Shown here: piece after piece, positions 16,257 through 23,660 of the stretch
Numbering within the stretch: the first letter of the stretch is position 1
Layout: the number at the start of each line of letters is the position of its first letter
Assembly: GCF_004153195.1 (NCBI RefSeq)
Contig: NZ_SEMC01000020.1
Span: 1-44,428, forward strand
Length of the DNA: 44,428 bases
Direction: 5' to 3'
DNA from: Sporolactobacillus sp. THM19-2
GTDB taxonomy: Bacteria > Bacillota > Bacilli > Bacillales > Sporolactobacillaceae
Notes under the pieces: model-generated
The model's database searches: none
Seen by the model: the letters and a program-made list of their open reading frames with translations, nothing else
Told to the model about the DNA's origin: nothing
Translations under genes and position numbers: made by a program

Positions 16257-16966
16257 GAGATGTCTCCGTTATCCCTCTTACTGAAGATGAATCGATGATC
16301 GTCGCTGTAGATAATAGCGGAGCGGTTGGGATGAAGGCTCAGGATGAGGTCCAAGTGCCGTATGCTGTGGTGTCTTACTTTGCTTTTCGAACAGCGGTAA
16401 TGGAATGTATTTCGGCGGGGGGCCATCCTTTTATTGTGATCATCCACAATTTTTGCGGGAACGATGCCTGGGCTGAACTTGTTACAGGGGTAAAAAAAGG
16501 GCTGAAAGAACTGAATTTCATGGATGTACAAATTACAGGCAGTACAGAAACCAACTTCCAGCTGAAACAGTCAACGATAGGCCTGACGGTATTAGGAAAA
16601 AAGGCAATGGGAGGGGTTGAAGTCCCTCTAAATATCAAAAAGCAAAGAGTAGCCGTTATCGGCTCACCGCTTGTTGGCGAAGCGGTGCGGGACAGACCAG
16701 AAGAGATTGCTTCCCTCCATTTATTCGATTCAATAGCTCAGATCAGTGGCGTTACTCTTTTTCCTGTAGGTTCTAAAGGAATTTTATATGAACTGAATCA
16801 GGCATTCTCGGAAAATATGAATGATCGTCAAGTGCAGACAGATGTCGATATCATGCAATCTTCAGGACCGTCAACCTGCTTTATTGCTATTTATCCAAAA
16901 AAATTAGAAGACAGGATCCAGAGTGAAGCAGGTTCACTCTTTCATCTGGTGCAGTTTGAGGTTTGA
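16253..16966 (+). CDS. cblS: Alpha-ribazole kinase CblS-like protein (PurM/AIR synthase-like)
   Basis: A 237-residue protein with features of the AIR-synthase/SelD-like ATP-binding superfamily: an early VAVDNSGAVGMK segment, FRTAVMECISAGGHPF and later GSTETNF and GLTVLGK. In Listeria, CblS makes alpha-ribazole phosphate from alpha-ribazole, bypassing CobT. The product then feeds CobS and CobC encoded upstream. The ATG at 16253 overlaps the stop of the cblT remnant as ATGA and has GAGGTGGGG (16238-16246) upstream. A GTG at 16241 would extend it four codons. The frame seems intact. Family assignment rests on recalled motifs and context. Confidence 0.72.
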   Translation: MRDVSVIPLTEDESMIVAVDNSGAVGMKAQDEVQVPYAVVSYFAFRTAVMECISAGGHPFIVIIHNFCGNDAWAELVTGVKKGLKELNFMDVQITGSTETNFQLKQSTIGLTVLGKKAMGGVEVPLNIKKQRVAVIGSPLVGEAVRDRPEEIASLHLFDSIAQISGVTLFPVGSKGILYELNQAFSENMNDRQVQTDVDIMQSSGPSTCFIAIYPKKLEDRIQSEAGSLFHLVQFEV

Positions 16967-16993
16967 AAAATAGTAGACGTAGGTATACATTGT

Positions 16994-17224
16994 TCACCGA
17001 CCATCTTTGCCAAAAATCTCGTTGTAAGGATACGTTTTGGCATTACCTTTTTCAGATTCTTTCAAAGCCTGTTCTTCTTCTTTAGTCAAGATCTCGTCTT
17101 CGTAAGGAAGCAATAATTTTTTACATTCGTTCAATTGTTTACGCAATTCCTTAGCCTATTCGTCTGTCATATTTAAAATATCTTGAATCAACATTTCCTT
17201 TTCGGTAGGTTGACGAACAGTCAT
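16994..17224 (-). pseudogene. Small reverse-strand gene with an internal stop, unknown function
   Basis: Starting at ATG 17224 with AAGGGAGTG upstream, the frame codes for MTVRQPTEKEMLIQDIL and so on, hits a TAG at codon 23 (17156-17158), then continues in frame for another 53 codons to a TGA at 16994. The whole would be about 76 residues, acidic and helical, with a C-terminal end containing GNAKTYPYNEIFGKDG. The size and charged helix followed by an extended tail resemble small antitoxins, but no family was recognised. A single base change would restore it. It lies beside a transposase remnant. Confidence 0.5.
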
Positions 17225-17242
17225 TTTCAACACTCCCTTTTT

Positions 17243-17440
17243 TTCTTTAAAAAGCAGTTGACCACTATCTGAAGAAAGTTCACCACCATCGTTTGATAGC
17301 TTGATTTTTCGATTGAAATCTTTGAAATCTAACGTGATTTGCGATAAAGTAGTCTTCATAAAGGATCCTCTCTGGCTGTTGTGGTGACTTAATTTCACCA
17401 GATTTGGATCCTTTTTGCGTGCACTTTTTTCATGCACGGG
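17243..17440 (-). mobile_element. 5' remnant of an IS1380-family element
   Basis: From ATG 17359 on the reverse strand the frame reads MKTTLSQITLDFKDFN and then GGELSSDSGQLLFKE, typical of the N-terminus of IS1380 transposases, which are about 420-450 residues long. Homology stops after about 39 residues, at 17243, where the frame passes into the leader of the small gene. The upstream 80 bases may include one element end, but I could not define the terminal inverted repeat. The rest of the element is missing, so this is an inactive scar. Confidence 0.7.
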
Positions 17441-17521
17441 GTGTAATCGAGAAAAGTGATCAGTTCAAGCATCTGAGCATCTTGGAGAAATTCTGAATAA
17501 ACTAGGATTATGATGATTTAT

Positions 17522-17550
17522 TTGACCGTTTTTGTGTTATTTCTTTTTAT
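17522..17550 (+). promoter_or_regulatory. Candidate promoter of the mgtC-like gene
   Basis: TTGACC at 17522-17527 and TTTTAT at 17545-17550 are separated by 17 bases. The -10 is two mismatches from consensus. The ribosome site follows closely, giving a short leader. Confidence 0.35.
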
Positions 17551-17576
17551 TATTTCAGAGGAGGTAACGTGATGAG

Positions 17577-18236
17577 ATGAATTTGCAGTTTTCTATAAGA
17601 TTGTTGGTCGCTGGAATCCTGGGAGCAGTCATTGGTTTAGATCGTGAACTGCGCTCAAAAGAAGCAGGTATCCGTACCCATTTTCTTGTTTCTCTTGGAA
17701 GTGCCTTGATTATGATTGTGTCCCAGTATGGGTTTGCCCAGATTGCATCGGAAACTAAAATTTCTCTTGATCCAAGCCGTATTGCTGCCCAGGTAGTCAG
17801 CGGTATCGGTTTTATTGGAGCGGGGACTATTATCGTTCAGAAAAGATTTGTGCACGGACTGACAACAGCGGCCGGGGTTTGGACAACATCAGGTGTTGGT
17901 CTGGCGATCGGATCAGGAATGTTTCTGGTGGGGATCTGCGGAACGATTTTAACTCTCCTTGGGTTAGAATTACCGAGCATTTTTCTGAAATCAAGAAAAA
18001 ACATGACCATTGCATTTAACTATTCATCAATCAACAAGACGTCATTGCACGCTGCTTTCAACCTGTTTGATCATGATGATGTTCTATCTTACTCGGTGAA
18101 AACGGGGAAGGACAAGGATAGCCGTAAAATATATTACGTCAGTCTTGTCGTTCGTTCAACAAAGACAGATTACAAAAAACAGAAAATTAGTCAGTTGCAA
18201 AAATTAGATGAGGTCGTTATTAATCTGGTTGAGTAA
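17577..18236 (+). CDS. MgtC/SapB-family membrane protein
   Basis: Membrane protein of 219 residues. The MgtC signature is plain: IRLLVAGILGAVIGLDRELR at the N-terminus, KEAGIRTHFLVSLGSALIM, then RIAAQVVSGIGFIGAGTI and LTTAAGVWTTSGVGLAIG. There are about four to five helices in the first 145 residues, then a soluble C-terminal domain as in longer MgtC proteins. Relatives are linked to low-Mg survival and ATP-synthase control, and B. subtilis YhiD-type proteins have unclear roles. The ribosome site is AGAGGAGGT at 17557-17565. It stands alone between scarred regions. Confidence 0.88.
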   Translation: MNLQFSIRLLVAGILGAVIGLDRELRSKEAGIRTHFLVSLGSALIMIVSQYGFAQIASETKISLDPSRIAAQVVSGIGFIGAGTIIVQKRFVHGLTTAAGVWTTSGVGLAIGSGMFLVGICGTILTLLGLELPSIFLKSRKNMTIAFNYSSINKTSLHAAFNLFDHDDVLSYSVKTGKDKDSRKIYYVSLVVRSTKTDYKKQKISQLQKLDEVVINLVE

Positions 18237-18290
18237 AAAGCAGACTTCAGAAATAAAAATCATAATTGACATAGAAAGGGGTGTCATTGA

Positions 18291-18482
18291 TTAAACGGGA
18301 TCCTGATCGGTGTAAGTCGACGAAAGCAACTTCACTCCATTTTCCTTCAGTGCCTGCTGTATATCTGCAGGGCATTCACCATTGGTTATCAGCGTCGAGA
18401 CTTCTTTCAGACCACAAATATGCGCAAAAGTCGTTACACCAATTTTACTGTGATCCGCCAGCACAATTGATTTCTCCGAACG
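18291..18482 (-). pseudogene. C-terminal remnant of a DeoR-family regulator
   Basis: On the reverse strand the frame ending at TAA 18291 reads RSEKSIVLADHSKIGVTTF, then FAHICGLKEVSTLITN and LKENGVKLL. That is the end of the DeoR sugar-phosphate sensor domain (typical LADSSKFG and VDTLITD motifs). It is cut off by a TAG at 18483. The in-frame sequence upstream of that stop (MIQPKKDVPAV...) does not look like the rest of a DeoR protein. The DNA-binding half is gone, so it cannot act as a regulator. Confidence 0.65.
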
Positions 18483-18769
18483 CTATATTTTCCCATCCTC
18501 ATCCAAAAGTTTTAAGATGCTCTGAGCGAATTGATTCGTTGGCCTTGCCGCAACTGCAGGTACATCTTTCTTTGGTTGGATCATTTAATAAACGTTCAAC
18601 TAACGTCAAACATGATTACGTTGGGTTAACACAATAATAAACAGCCATGCTAATCAAGGATTGTCAGCGGAGAAAACCCGACGATTTACAGCTGAAATGA
18701 ATCCCGGTTCAGTTGTACCCTCTTTGTGAAACAGTATCGCGGTGAATGCTCTTGTAATAGATTGAAACA

Positions 18770-19981
18770 TTAATAGATAATGTCCTGAGTTTCTGCACTT
18801 TTCTTTTCCAGATGATAGGTGCCCGCCTTCAGTTTTCCGTCTTCCCCGCCGACAGGATAGCTGATGGTTACGGTGATGGTATCGTTATTCAGCGTGATGA
18901 CGGCTTTTCCATTTTTGGATTCACCTGCCGCGTCCATCGCGGCCGTATAACTTTTTGTGGTAAAGTCTGCTTTCGCTTTCCCGTTTTTATCGAATAGAAC
19001 GTACATGTCACCGGTTGTTGTGGCCTCGTCTCCGAACATGGCGTTAATATTGACCGTTGCAGGCATCCCTTCCGAAAAGGTGAGGTTCACTGCAACCTGC
19101 TCCACGGGACCAACAGACTGTGCCCAGTTTCCCTGATAACTGCTGAAGGATGGCTGAGCTGCGATTAGCTTTTGTTTATTATTTACCTCGTCAAGATTCC
19201 GGGAATCAGGACTGTCCATCAGGTAGTCTGGTATGGGCAGGGAGACGAATCCCGCTGCATAAGGAGCGACTGCATAAGGTGGAAACAGAAAGTCCATGCC
19301 TTCTTTTGTCCAGTAGTAGCTGGTAATATCGTCCGGACCGAAAGATTTTGAATCGTACAGGGGATACTTGTCCGGGTGAGCTGCTAAATAGTTGATGGCA
19401 AAATGTCTGGCCTGACTGAGATATTTCTCTGATGAAAAATTATCTTCAAGCGGGACTTCATTTCCCGTTTTAACATTGAAATTAAACACGGTTCCCTGGG
19501 GGTTTCCGTGGACACCACCGGTACCGATGTCATTGATCAACAGCAGACTGATTTTCTCCGAAGATAAATATTTTATTTCATAGTTCAGTGTCGAATAATA
19601 CGGAGGCAATTCTGCACCGGCGTCTTGTTCAAATTCTTTCTTATCTTTTTCATATTGAGAAAGAATTTTGATCCGGTCAGAGTAGACTTTTCTTACATAA
19701 GTCTGGAGTTTCTGATTCATTTTCTCCTGGGCATTTCTGTTGACCATTCCGTCAATCTGCGGATATTCGAGGTCCTTTGTCCGATAATGATGTTTCTCAA
19801 TACGTGGGTTTTCCTGTATGTTTTTCGGGCCTGGTTTTTGATTCTGCTTCTGTTCGTAATCCTGCTCCTGCTTCTGTTCCTGAGTGTGGTTCACACTCTC
19901 TCCGGACCAGCTCGTCCGGGCACAGCCTGCCACAGCCAGACTCAGTGCGAGTGTTAAAGCGATGAAAAGTCTTCTTTTCAT
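18770..19981 (-). CDS. Lipoprotein with DUF3298-type domain (RsiV/PdaC-like)
   Basis: Surface lipoprotein of 403 residues. Signal peptide with lipobox VAGC (Cys about residue 20), then a Gln/Glu/Lys-rich linker at about residues 33-55. The central part contains LNYEIKYLSSEKISLLL and GTGGVHGNPQG, and then YYWTKEGMDFLFPPYAVAPY with the family ending FVSLPIP. DUF3298 domains follow DUF4163-like domains in the anti-sigma factor RsiV and in the deacetylase PdaC, but neither the sigma-factor partner nor a deacetylase domain is present here. The last 110 residues form an added domain that I do not recognise. The ribosome site is CGGAGGC upstream of the ATG. It faces away from the toxin-immunity pair. 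Confidence 0.75.
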   Translation of the reverse strand: MKRRLFIALTLALSLAVAGCARTSWSGESVNHTQEQKQEQDYEQKQNQKPGPKNIQENPRIEKHHYRTKDLEYPQIDGMVNRNAQEKMNQKLQTYVRKVYSDRIKILSQYEKDKKEFEQDAGAELPPYYSTLNYEIKYLSSEKISLLLINDIGTGGVHGNPQGTVFNFNVKTGNEVPLEDNFSSEKYLSQARHFAINYLAAHPDKYPLYDSKSFGPDDITSYYWTKEGMDFLFPPYAVAPYAAGFVSLPIPDYLMDSPDSRNLDEVNNKQKLIAAQPSFSSYQGNWAQSVGPVEQVAVNLTFSEGMPATVNINAMFGDEATTTGDMYVLFDKNGKAKADFTTKSYTAAMDAAGESKNGKAVITLNNDTITVTISYPVGGEDGKLKAGTYHLEKKSAETQDIIY

Positions 19982-20398
19982 AAACTGCCTCCGTGTAAAT
20001 GAATGGCTGAGAATGGGTCATTCAAGAAATGATAAGCTATGTATCTTCGTCTTTTAATCCAGTAAACGCAATCCATCATAGCATCATTTTAATTTTCTGT
20101 GCAAGCGGGCCAGGAGATGCCTTACTCGAATCATTCTATGCATATTGTTTTGAAAGAATGGGTAAAAGCAGTTAAAGTCCCCTGAATTTTTGAAAACTTA
20201 ATAACTGGTTTTAGACCTTTAGTCACCAAAAGAACGTTCTGTTTCCGGTAAATCATGCAGATTTAATTTTATTTTTGTCGAAAGCGCATTCATCATTGGG
20301 CCTTTATACCAATTTCATTATTCTGTGAAGTTGATAAAATGGAAATACAGAACTGAAAAACAGCTAAATAAGGCTTTGTGAACATTGGAGCGTGGATT
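19982..20398. other. Divergent intergenic region
   Basis: About 420 bases between two divergent lipoprotein genes must hold both promoters, but I could not fix good -35/-10 pairs. A short palindrome AGAACGTTCT (around 20231-20240) is present; it does not fit the Bacillus LexA site. No RNA gene or repeat was seen. Confidence 0.35.
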
Positions 20399-21328
20399 AT
20401 GCACAGGAGACGGTTTTTAGTCACTGCTTTTATCCTGATATCAGGCTTAACGCTGGGAGGCTGCGGATTAATGATAAACAGCACGGATCATCCAGATACA
20501 TCACAGCAGAAGGAAGAAGCAAGCAGTTCACCATATATGCCTGTCCAGGACTATATCGGACAAGGTTACTCGTTCAACAACGGCGAAGAAGAAGATGCCT
20601 TTGCGAAAACGCATAAAAATGAGATTGTGGAACAGGTGGATCGGTTTTTCAAAGAGAAATACCAGCTCGAAGTGACGACACATCATCTGGTAGGGGCGAA
20701 AAATGCAGTTGTAGCCTTTGTCGAATCGAAGGGTGAGCCGCACTTTCATACTTCAGTGATCGTTCCCGTGGATCTTGAGAATCAGCAGGTTACCGGTGAC
20801 GTTTGGGCGTATGAAGGAGAAGTCGAAGGGGCGATTATGGCTGGGCTTTATGTGATGGCCTATGAAGAAGAGTTTAAACGTTTGGATCAATTTGTCCAGT
20901 CAATTACAGTAAAACATCCGGTAATAGGTAAACGGCAGAATGCAGTAAATAATACAGGCTCTGGCTATGTAACTTCCAATTATTATGTTAGTACTATGGA
21001 CATTAATTTTCCCGAAGCGTATAAAGCATACATGAGTAATCAGCACATTTCAAAAGAAAATTTACGTCAGTTAATCGAGCAACAATCATTTGATCCAAAT
21101 GGAGTGTTGATTAGTTTAACTTTTTTTATGAAAGAAAAGCATGCCGCTCCTGATAAGAAAATTGCTGATTCCGTTATTGAACAATTCAAATCTATAAAAG
21201 GAATAGCTCCAGGAAATTATGGCGTATTTATAAATAGTAATGACATTCTGAAAAGGACGGGGACGGCAAAAAGTGAGGAAGGGACAACTCCTGCCATTGA
21301 TGACATTATTATAAGGCCAGAGAAATGA
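20399..21328 (+). CDS. DUF1672-like lipoprotein, candidate immunity protein for the adjacent lipase toxin
   Basis: Lipoprotein of 309 residues. The signal peptide has MHRRRFL, a hydrophobic core and lipobox LGGC. The mature part has YMPVQDYIGQGYSFNNG, a helical KNEIVEQVDRFFKEKYQLEV stretch and GDVWAYEGEVEGAIMAGLYV, which I associate with DUF1672 lipoproteins of staphylococci and bacilli. ATG 20399 is preferred over GTG 20378 because TTGGAG is 8 bases upstream. It ends nine bases before the lipase-like toxin gene. The known TslA system of S. aureus has an outer-membrane-leaflet immunity lipoprotein, TilA, so protection from the lipase is the natural guess. I cannot confirm from sequence that TilA and this protein are one family. 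The second half of the gene is much more AT-rich than the first. Confidence 0.7.
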   Translation: MHRRRFLVTAFILISGLTLGGCGLMINSTDHPDTSQQKEEASSSPYMPVQDYIGQGYSFNNGEEEDAFAKTHKNEIVEQVDRFFKEKYQLEVTTHHLVGAKNAVVAFVESKGEPHFHTSVIVPVDLENQQVTGDVWAYEGEVEGAIMAGLYVMAYEEEFKRLDQFVQSITVKHPVIGKRQNAVNNTGSGYVTSNYYVSTMDINFPEAYKAYMSNQHISKENLRQLIEQQSFDPNGVLISLTFFMKEKHAAPDKKIADSVIEQFKSIKGIAPGNYGVFINSNDILKRTGTAKSEEGTTPAIDDIIIRPEK

Positions 21329-21337
21329 GGTGAGATA

Positions 21338-23395
21338 ATGGTTGTAAATACTCAAATTAAGATAACTAATGATCAAGATTTAGTGTATTTAAGCGGATTT
21401 ACTGTATATCAGCATCCGGAAGTTAGAAAGGAACTAAAAGTTAACGGAAATCGTTACTATGTTGTCAATAGAACCTACGATGACCCCGCCCGTCACGGTC
21501 TTGATGCCATCACAGTCAAGGATTTGCAGACCGGCGACATTTCCATCATTTACGAAGGCACGCAGTCTGAACAGGGCAACCTCGACCTTAAGACAGATAT
21601 CAATTTAGCATTAAATGATTCTGTGACCGCGCAGTTTAAACAGGCTGAAGTCTACTACAAAGAAATGGAAGCGATTTATGGAGACATCGATCATGTTGCC
21701 GGCAATTCACTTGGTGGCGGACTGGCCAATTATGTTGCGGTCAGGCAGGATGTCCATTCAGTCACACTGGATCCGGCCATGCTGCCTGAGGATGTGGCGG
21801 ATAAATATGCAGTGGGAAAAGCAAATAGCCATATCACCAACTATTATGGCAACTATGATCCGCTGACACTGGCACAGCAGGCCGGCGGGTATGATGATCG
21901 TGTGCCGGGTGAGAAGGTGACGATCGATTTTGGTGTCAGCTGGCTGCGCTATCTGGCGAACAATCACACCGGCTATGTTTCCGATAAGAACGGCAGAATG
22001 AATCAGACGATTACGGTCGGTATTGAAGGGACGCCCTCTTATGGTCAGATTCATTTCATGGCTGACCGGCAGATTGTATCAGATATCTGGTCCGGCAAAA
22101 CACTGACAGGATCCACGGTCGGATCGGGGCCAAAAATTAAATTGGACAAATCGAGTATGAGCAAACTGGTTCATGCGCTGGATCAGGTCATTTTGGCAGA
22201 TTTTCAGCAATCGGCCCGTTATCTGGATCGTTCAGTTCAGACGATAGATTATGAGGGAGCCCGCCTCGATGATCGGCAGACAGAAATGAAGAACGGCTTT
22301 GAACGGATTATGCGTCAGACGGCAGATCCAATCTTCGAAGAGGCTGATCGGATCACCCGGATGCATGCCATTGTGGTCACTACTCGTGATGAAGCCCGCT
22401 GGATTCAAGGATCATGGGTGACGGACATGGCTTTTGCCGGCGTCTGGTCTCTATTGGGCAGGCTGGCGGGTCAATTATATGGAGTCGATCATCCTTTGAC
22501 TCAGGTCGCCCTGTATCGGAATGATCTTGTTCGGGCGATCATTGAGGCAAAGTACCACAAAACACCGGAATTACTGCGTGGCGGGACAGATGAGTTTCTT
22601 GATGGCGTAGTCGAGGAACTGAAAGCGCATTATCACATCGTCAGTAAAAATGTAAAAAGAGTAGAGCAGCAGATAACCGGCTTTCGGAATCAGGTCGAAC
22701 AAACGCTGCAGGCCATGGATCAGGCTGATCAGTCGATTGCCCAGGCGCTCAGTCAGGGCAGCCCTCTGAAAGCATCGGCACATGTGGAACAGACGGTAAG
22801 CGGGAATCTGGAGTCGTCACACTATCTCAAACAGGGAATGGCCATCCGTCGGGAGATCCTGGAAAAGAACTATCAGGCATTCGCTCAGTCAGTAAACGCA
22901 CGGGTTGGGTCGCTTTTGGCTGGATTAGGCTTTACCGTTCAATTTATTTGCGGCGCGATTCGGGCTGCAATACATGAGATCAGGCGATGTGAAGGCATCG
23001 CCGCTTTTGTCCATATACCGTTCACGGATCTGGATCATAGAATCCGCAGATTTTTGGATAACAGCGGAGATGACATGCAGAGGCTGCTTCACCGAACCGA
23101 AAATCTCCAGGAAGTACTTCACTATACTCAGAAAAATCTTCCGGAAATCTTGCATGCGTTCAAGCCCTATATTGAAGCCGCCTTATTTGGCGGCACGCAA
23201 TATCAGGCTGTTATTGCCTATAATCACGTCGCACTCGGCATACTTCAGAATATCAGACTGCAATTTAAAGAAGTCGCCTGGCAGTTAAACCAAAACGAGT
23301 CACAGGCGATCACTAATCTCAGCCTCAACGCGCAATCCATCGAATACGATTTAGACACTCTGGTTGAACAAGTCCGGAGAGGGACATGGATTTGA
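21338..23395 (+). CDS. TslA-like protein: N-terminal lipase domain, helical C-terminal region (candidate type VII-secreted toxin)
   Basis: A 685-residue protein. Residues 1 to about 250 form an alpha/beta-hydrolase lipase domain: the nucleophile elbow is AGNSLGGGLANYVAV with Ser about 124, a likely Asp is in YGNYDPLT (about 174), and a likely His is in NNHTGYV (210) or QIHFMAD (239). Residues from about 265 on are mainly helical, with long stretches such as EELKAHYHIVSKNVKRVEQQ and one hydrophobic helix near 525-545. There is no signal peptide. Lipase first and helical targeting domain last is the reverse-domain order described for S. aureus TslA, a phospholipase toxin secreted by the type VII system. 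The lipoprotein just upstream would be immunity. No EsxA/Ess genes and no small helical partner genes are in the window. ATG 21338 has GAGGTGAG upstream. Confidence 0.72.
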   Translation: MVVNTQIKITNDQDLVYLSGFTVYQHPEVRKELKVNGNRYYVVNRTYDDPARHGLDAITVKDLQTGDISIIYEGTQSEQGNLDLKTDINLALNDSVTAQFKQAEVYYKEMEAIYGDIDHVAGNSLGGGLANYVAVRQDVHSVTLDPAMLPEDVADKYAVGKANSHITNYYGNYDPLTLAQQAGGYDDRVPGEKVTIDFGVSWLRYLANNHTGYVSDKNGRMNQTITVGIEGTPSYGQIHFMADRQIVSDIWSGKTLTGSTVGSGPKIKLDKSSMSKLVHALDQVILADFQQSARYLDRSVQTIDYEGARLDDRQTEMKNGFERIMRQTADPIFEEADRITRMHAIVVTTRDEARWIQGSWVTDMAFAGVWSLLGRLAGQLYGVDHPLTQVALYRNDLVRAIIEAKYHKTPELLRGGTDEFLDGVVEELKAHYHIVSKNVKRVEQQITGFRNQVEQTLQAMDQADQSIAQALSQGSPLKASAHVEQTVSGNLESSHYLKQGMAIRREILEKNYQAFAQSVNARVGSLLAGLGFTVQFICGAIRAAIHEIRRCEGIAAFVHIPFTDLDHRIRRFLDNSGDDMQRLLHRTENLQEVLHYTQKNLPEILHAFKPYIEAALFGGTQYQAVIAYNHVALGILQNIRLQFKEVAWQLNQNESQAITNLSLNAQSIEYDLDTLVEQVRRGTWI

Positions 23396-23660
23396 CCTGG
23401 CATGGCCGTCAACAAAGGCAATGGCTCCCGCGCTGAAGATCCTTCGATTATATGAATCAAGCTTCCGAATTACTGCATATCGATTTTTTAACTCGATGTT
23501 ACGGCAAGTTCAGCACTGCCTCTGAATCTACGATACTTCTGCCTTCTTCCTGCCCGTATCTTTGACAGGATACTTTATCCCCGTAATGGGAAACAACTGA
23601 TCATGCTGTGTTATGATAAAAAAAAGAACAGCGATCTCACAAACAAAGGAGTTTAAAGAA

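Noticed and set aside
18281-18637. 118-residue forward frame
   Set aside because: It is antisense to the DeoR-type remnant, whose reverse-strand reading has clear family motifs.
20231-20240. Palindrome AGAACGTTCT as a LexA site
   Set aside because: It lacks the four-base spacer of the Bacillus site CGAACnnnnGTTCG.
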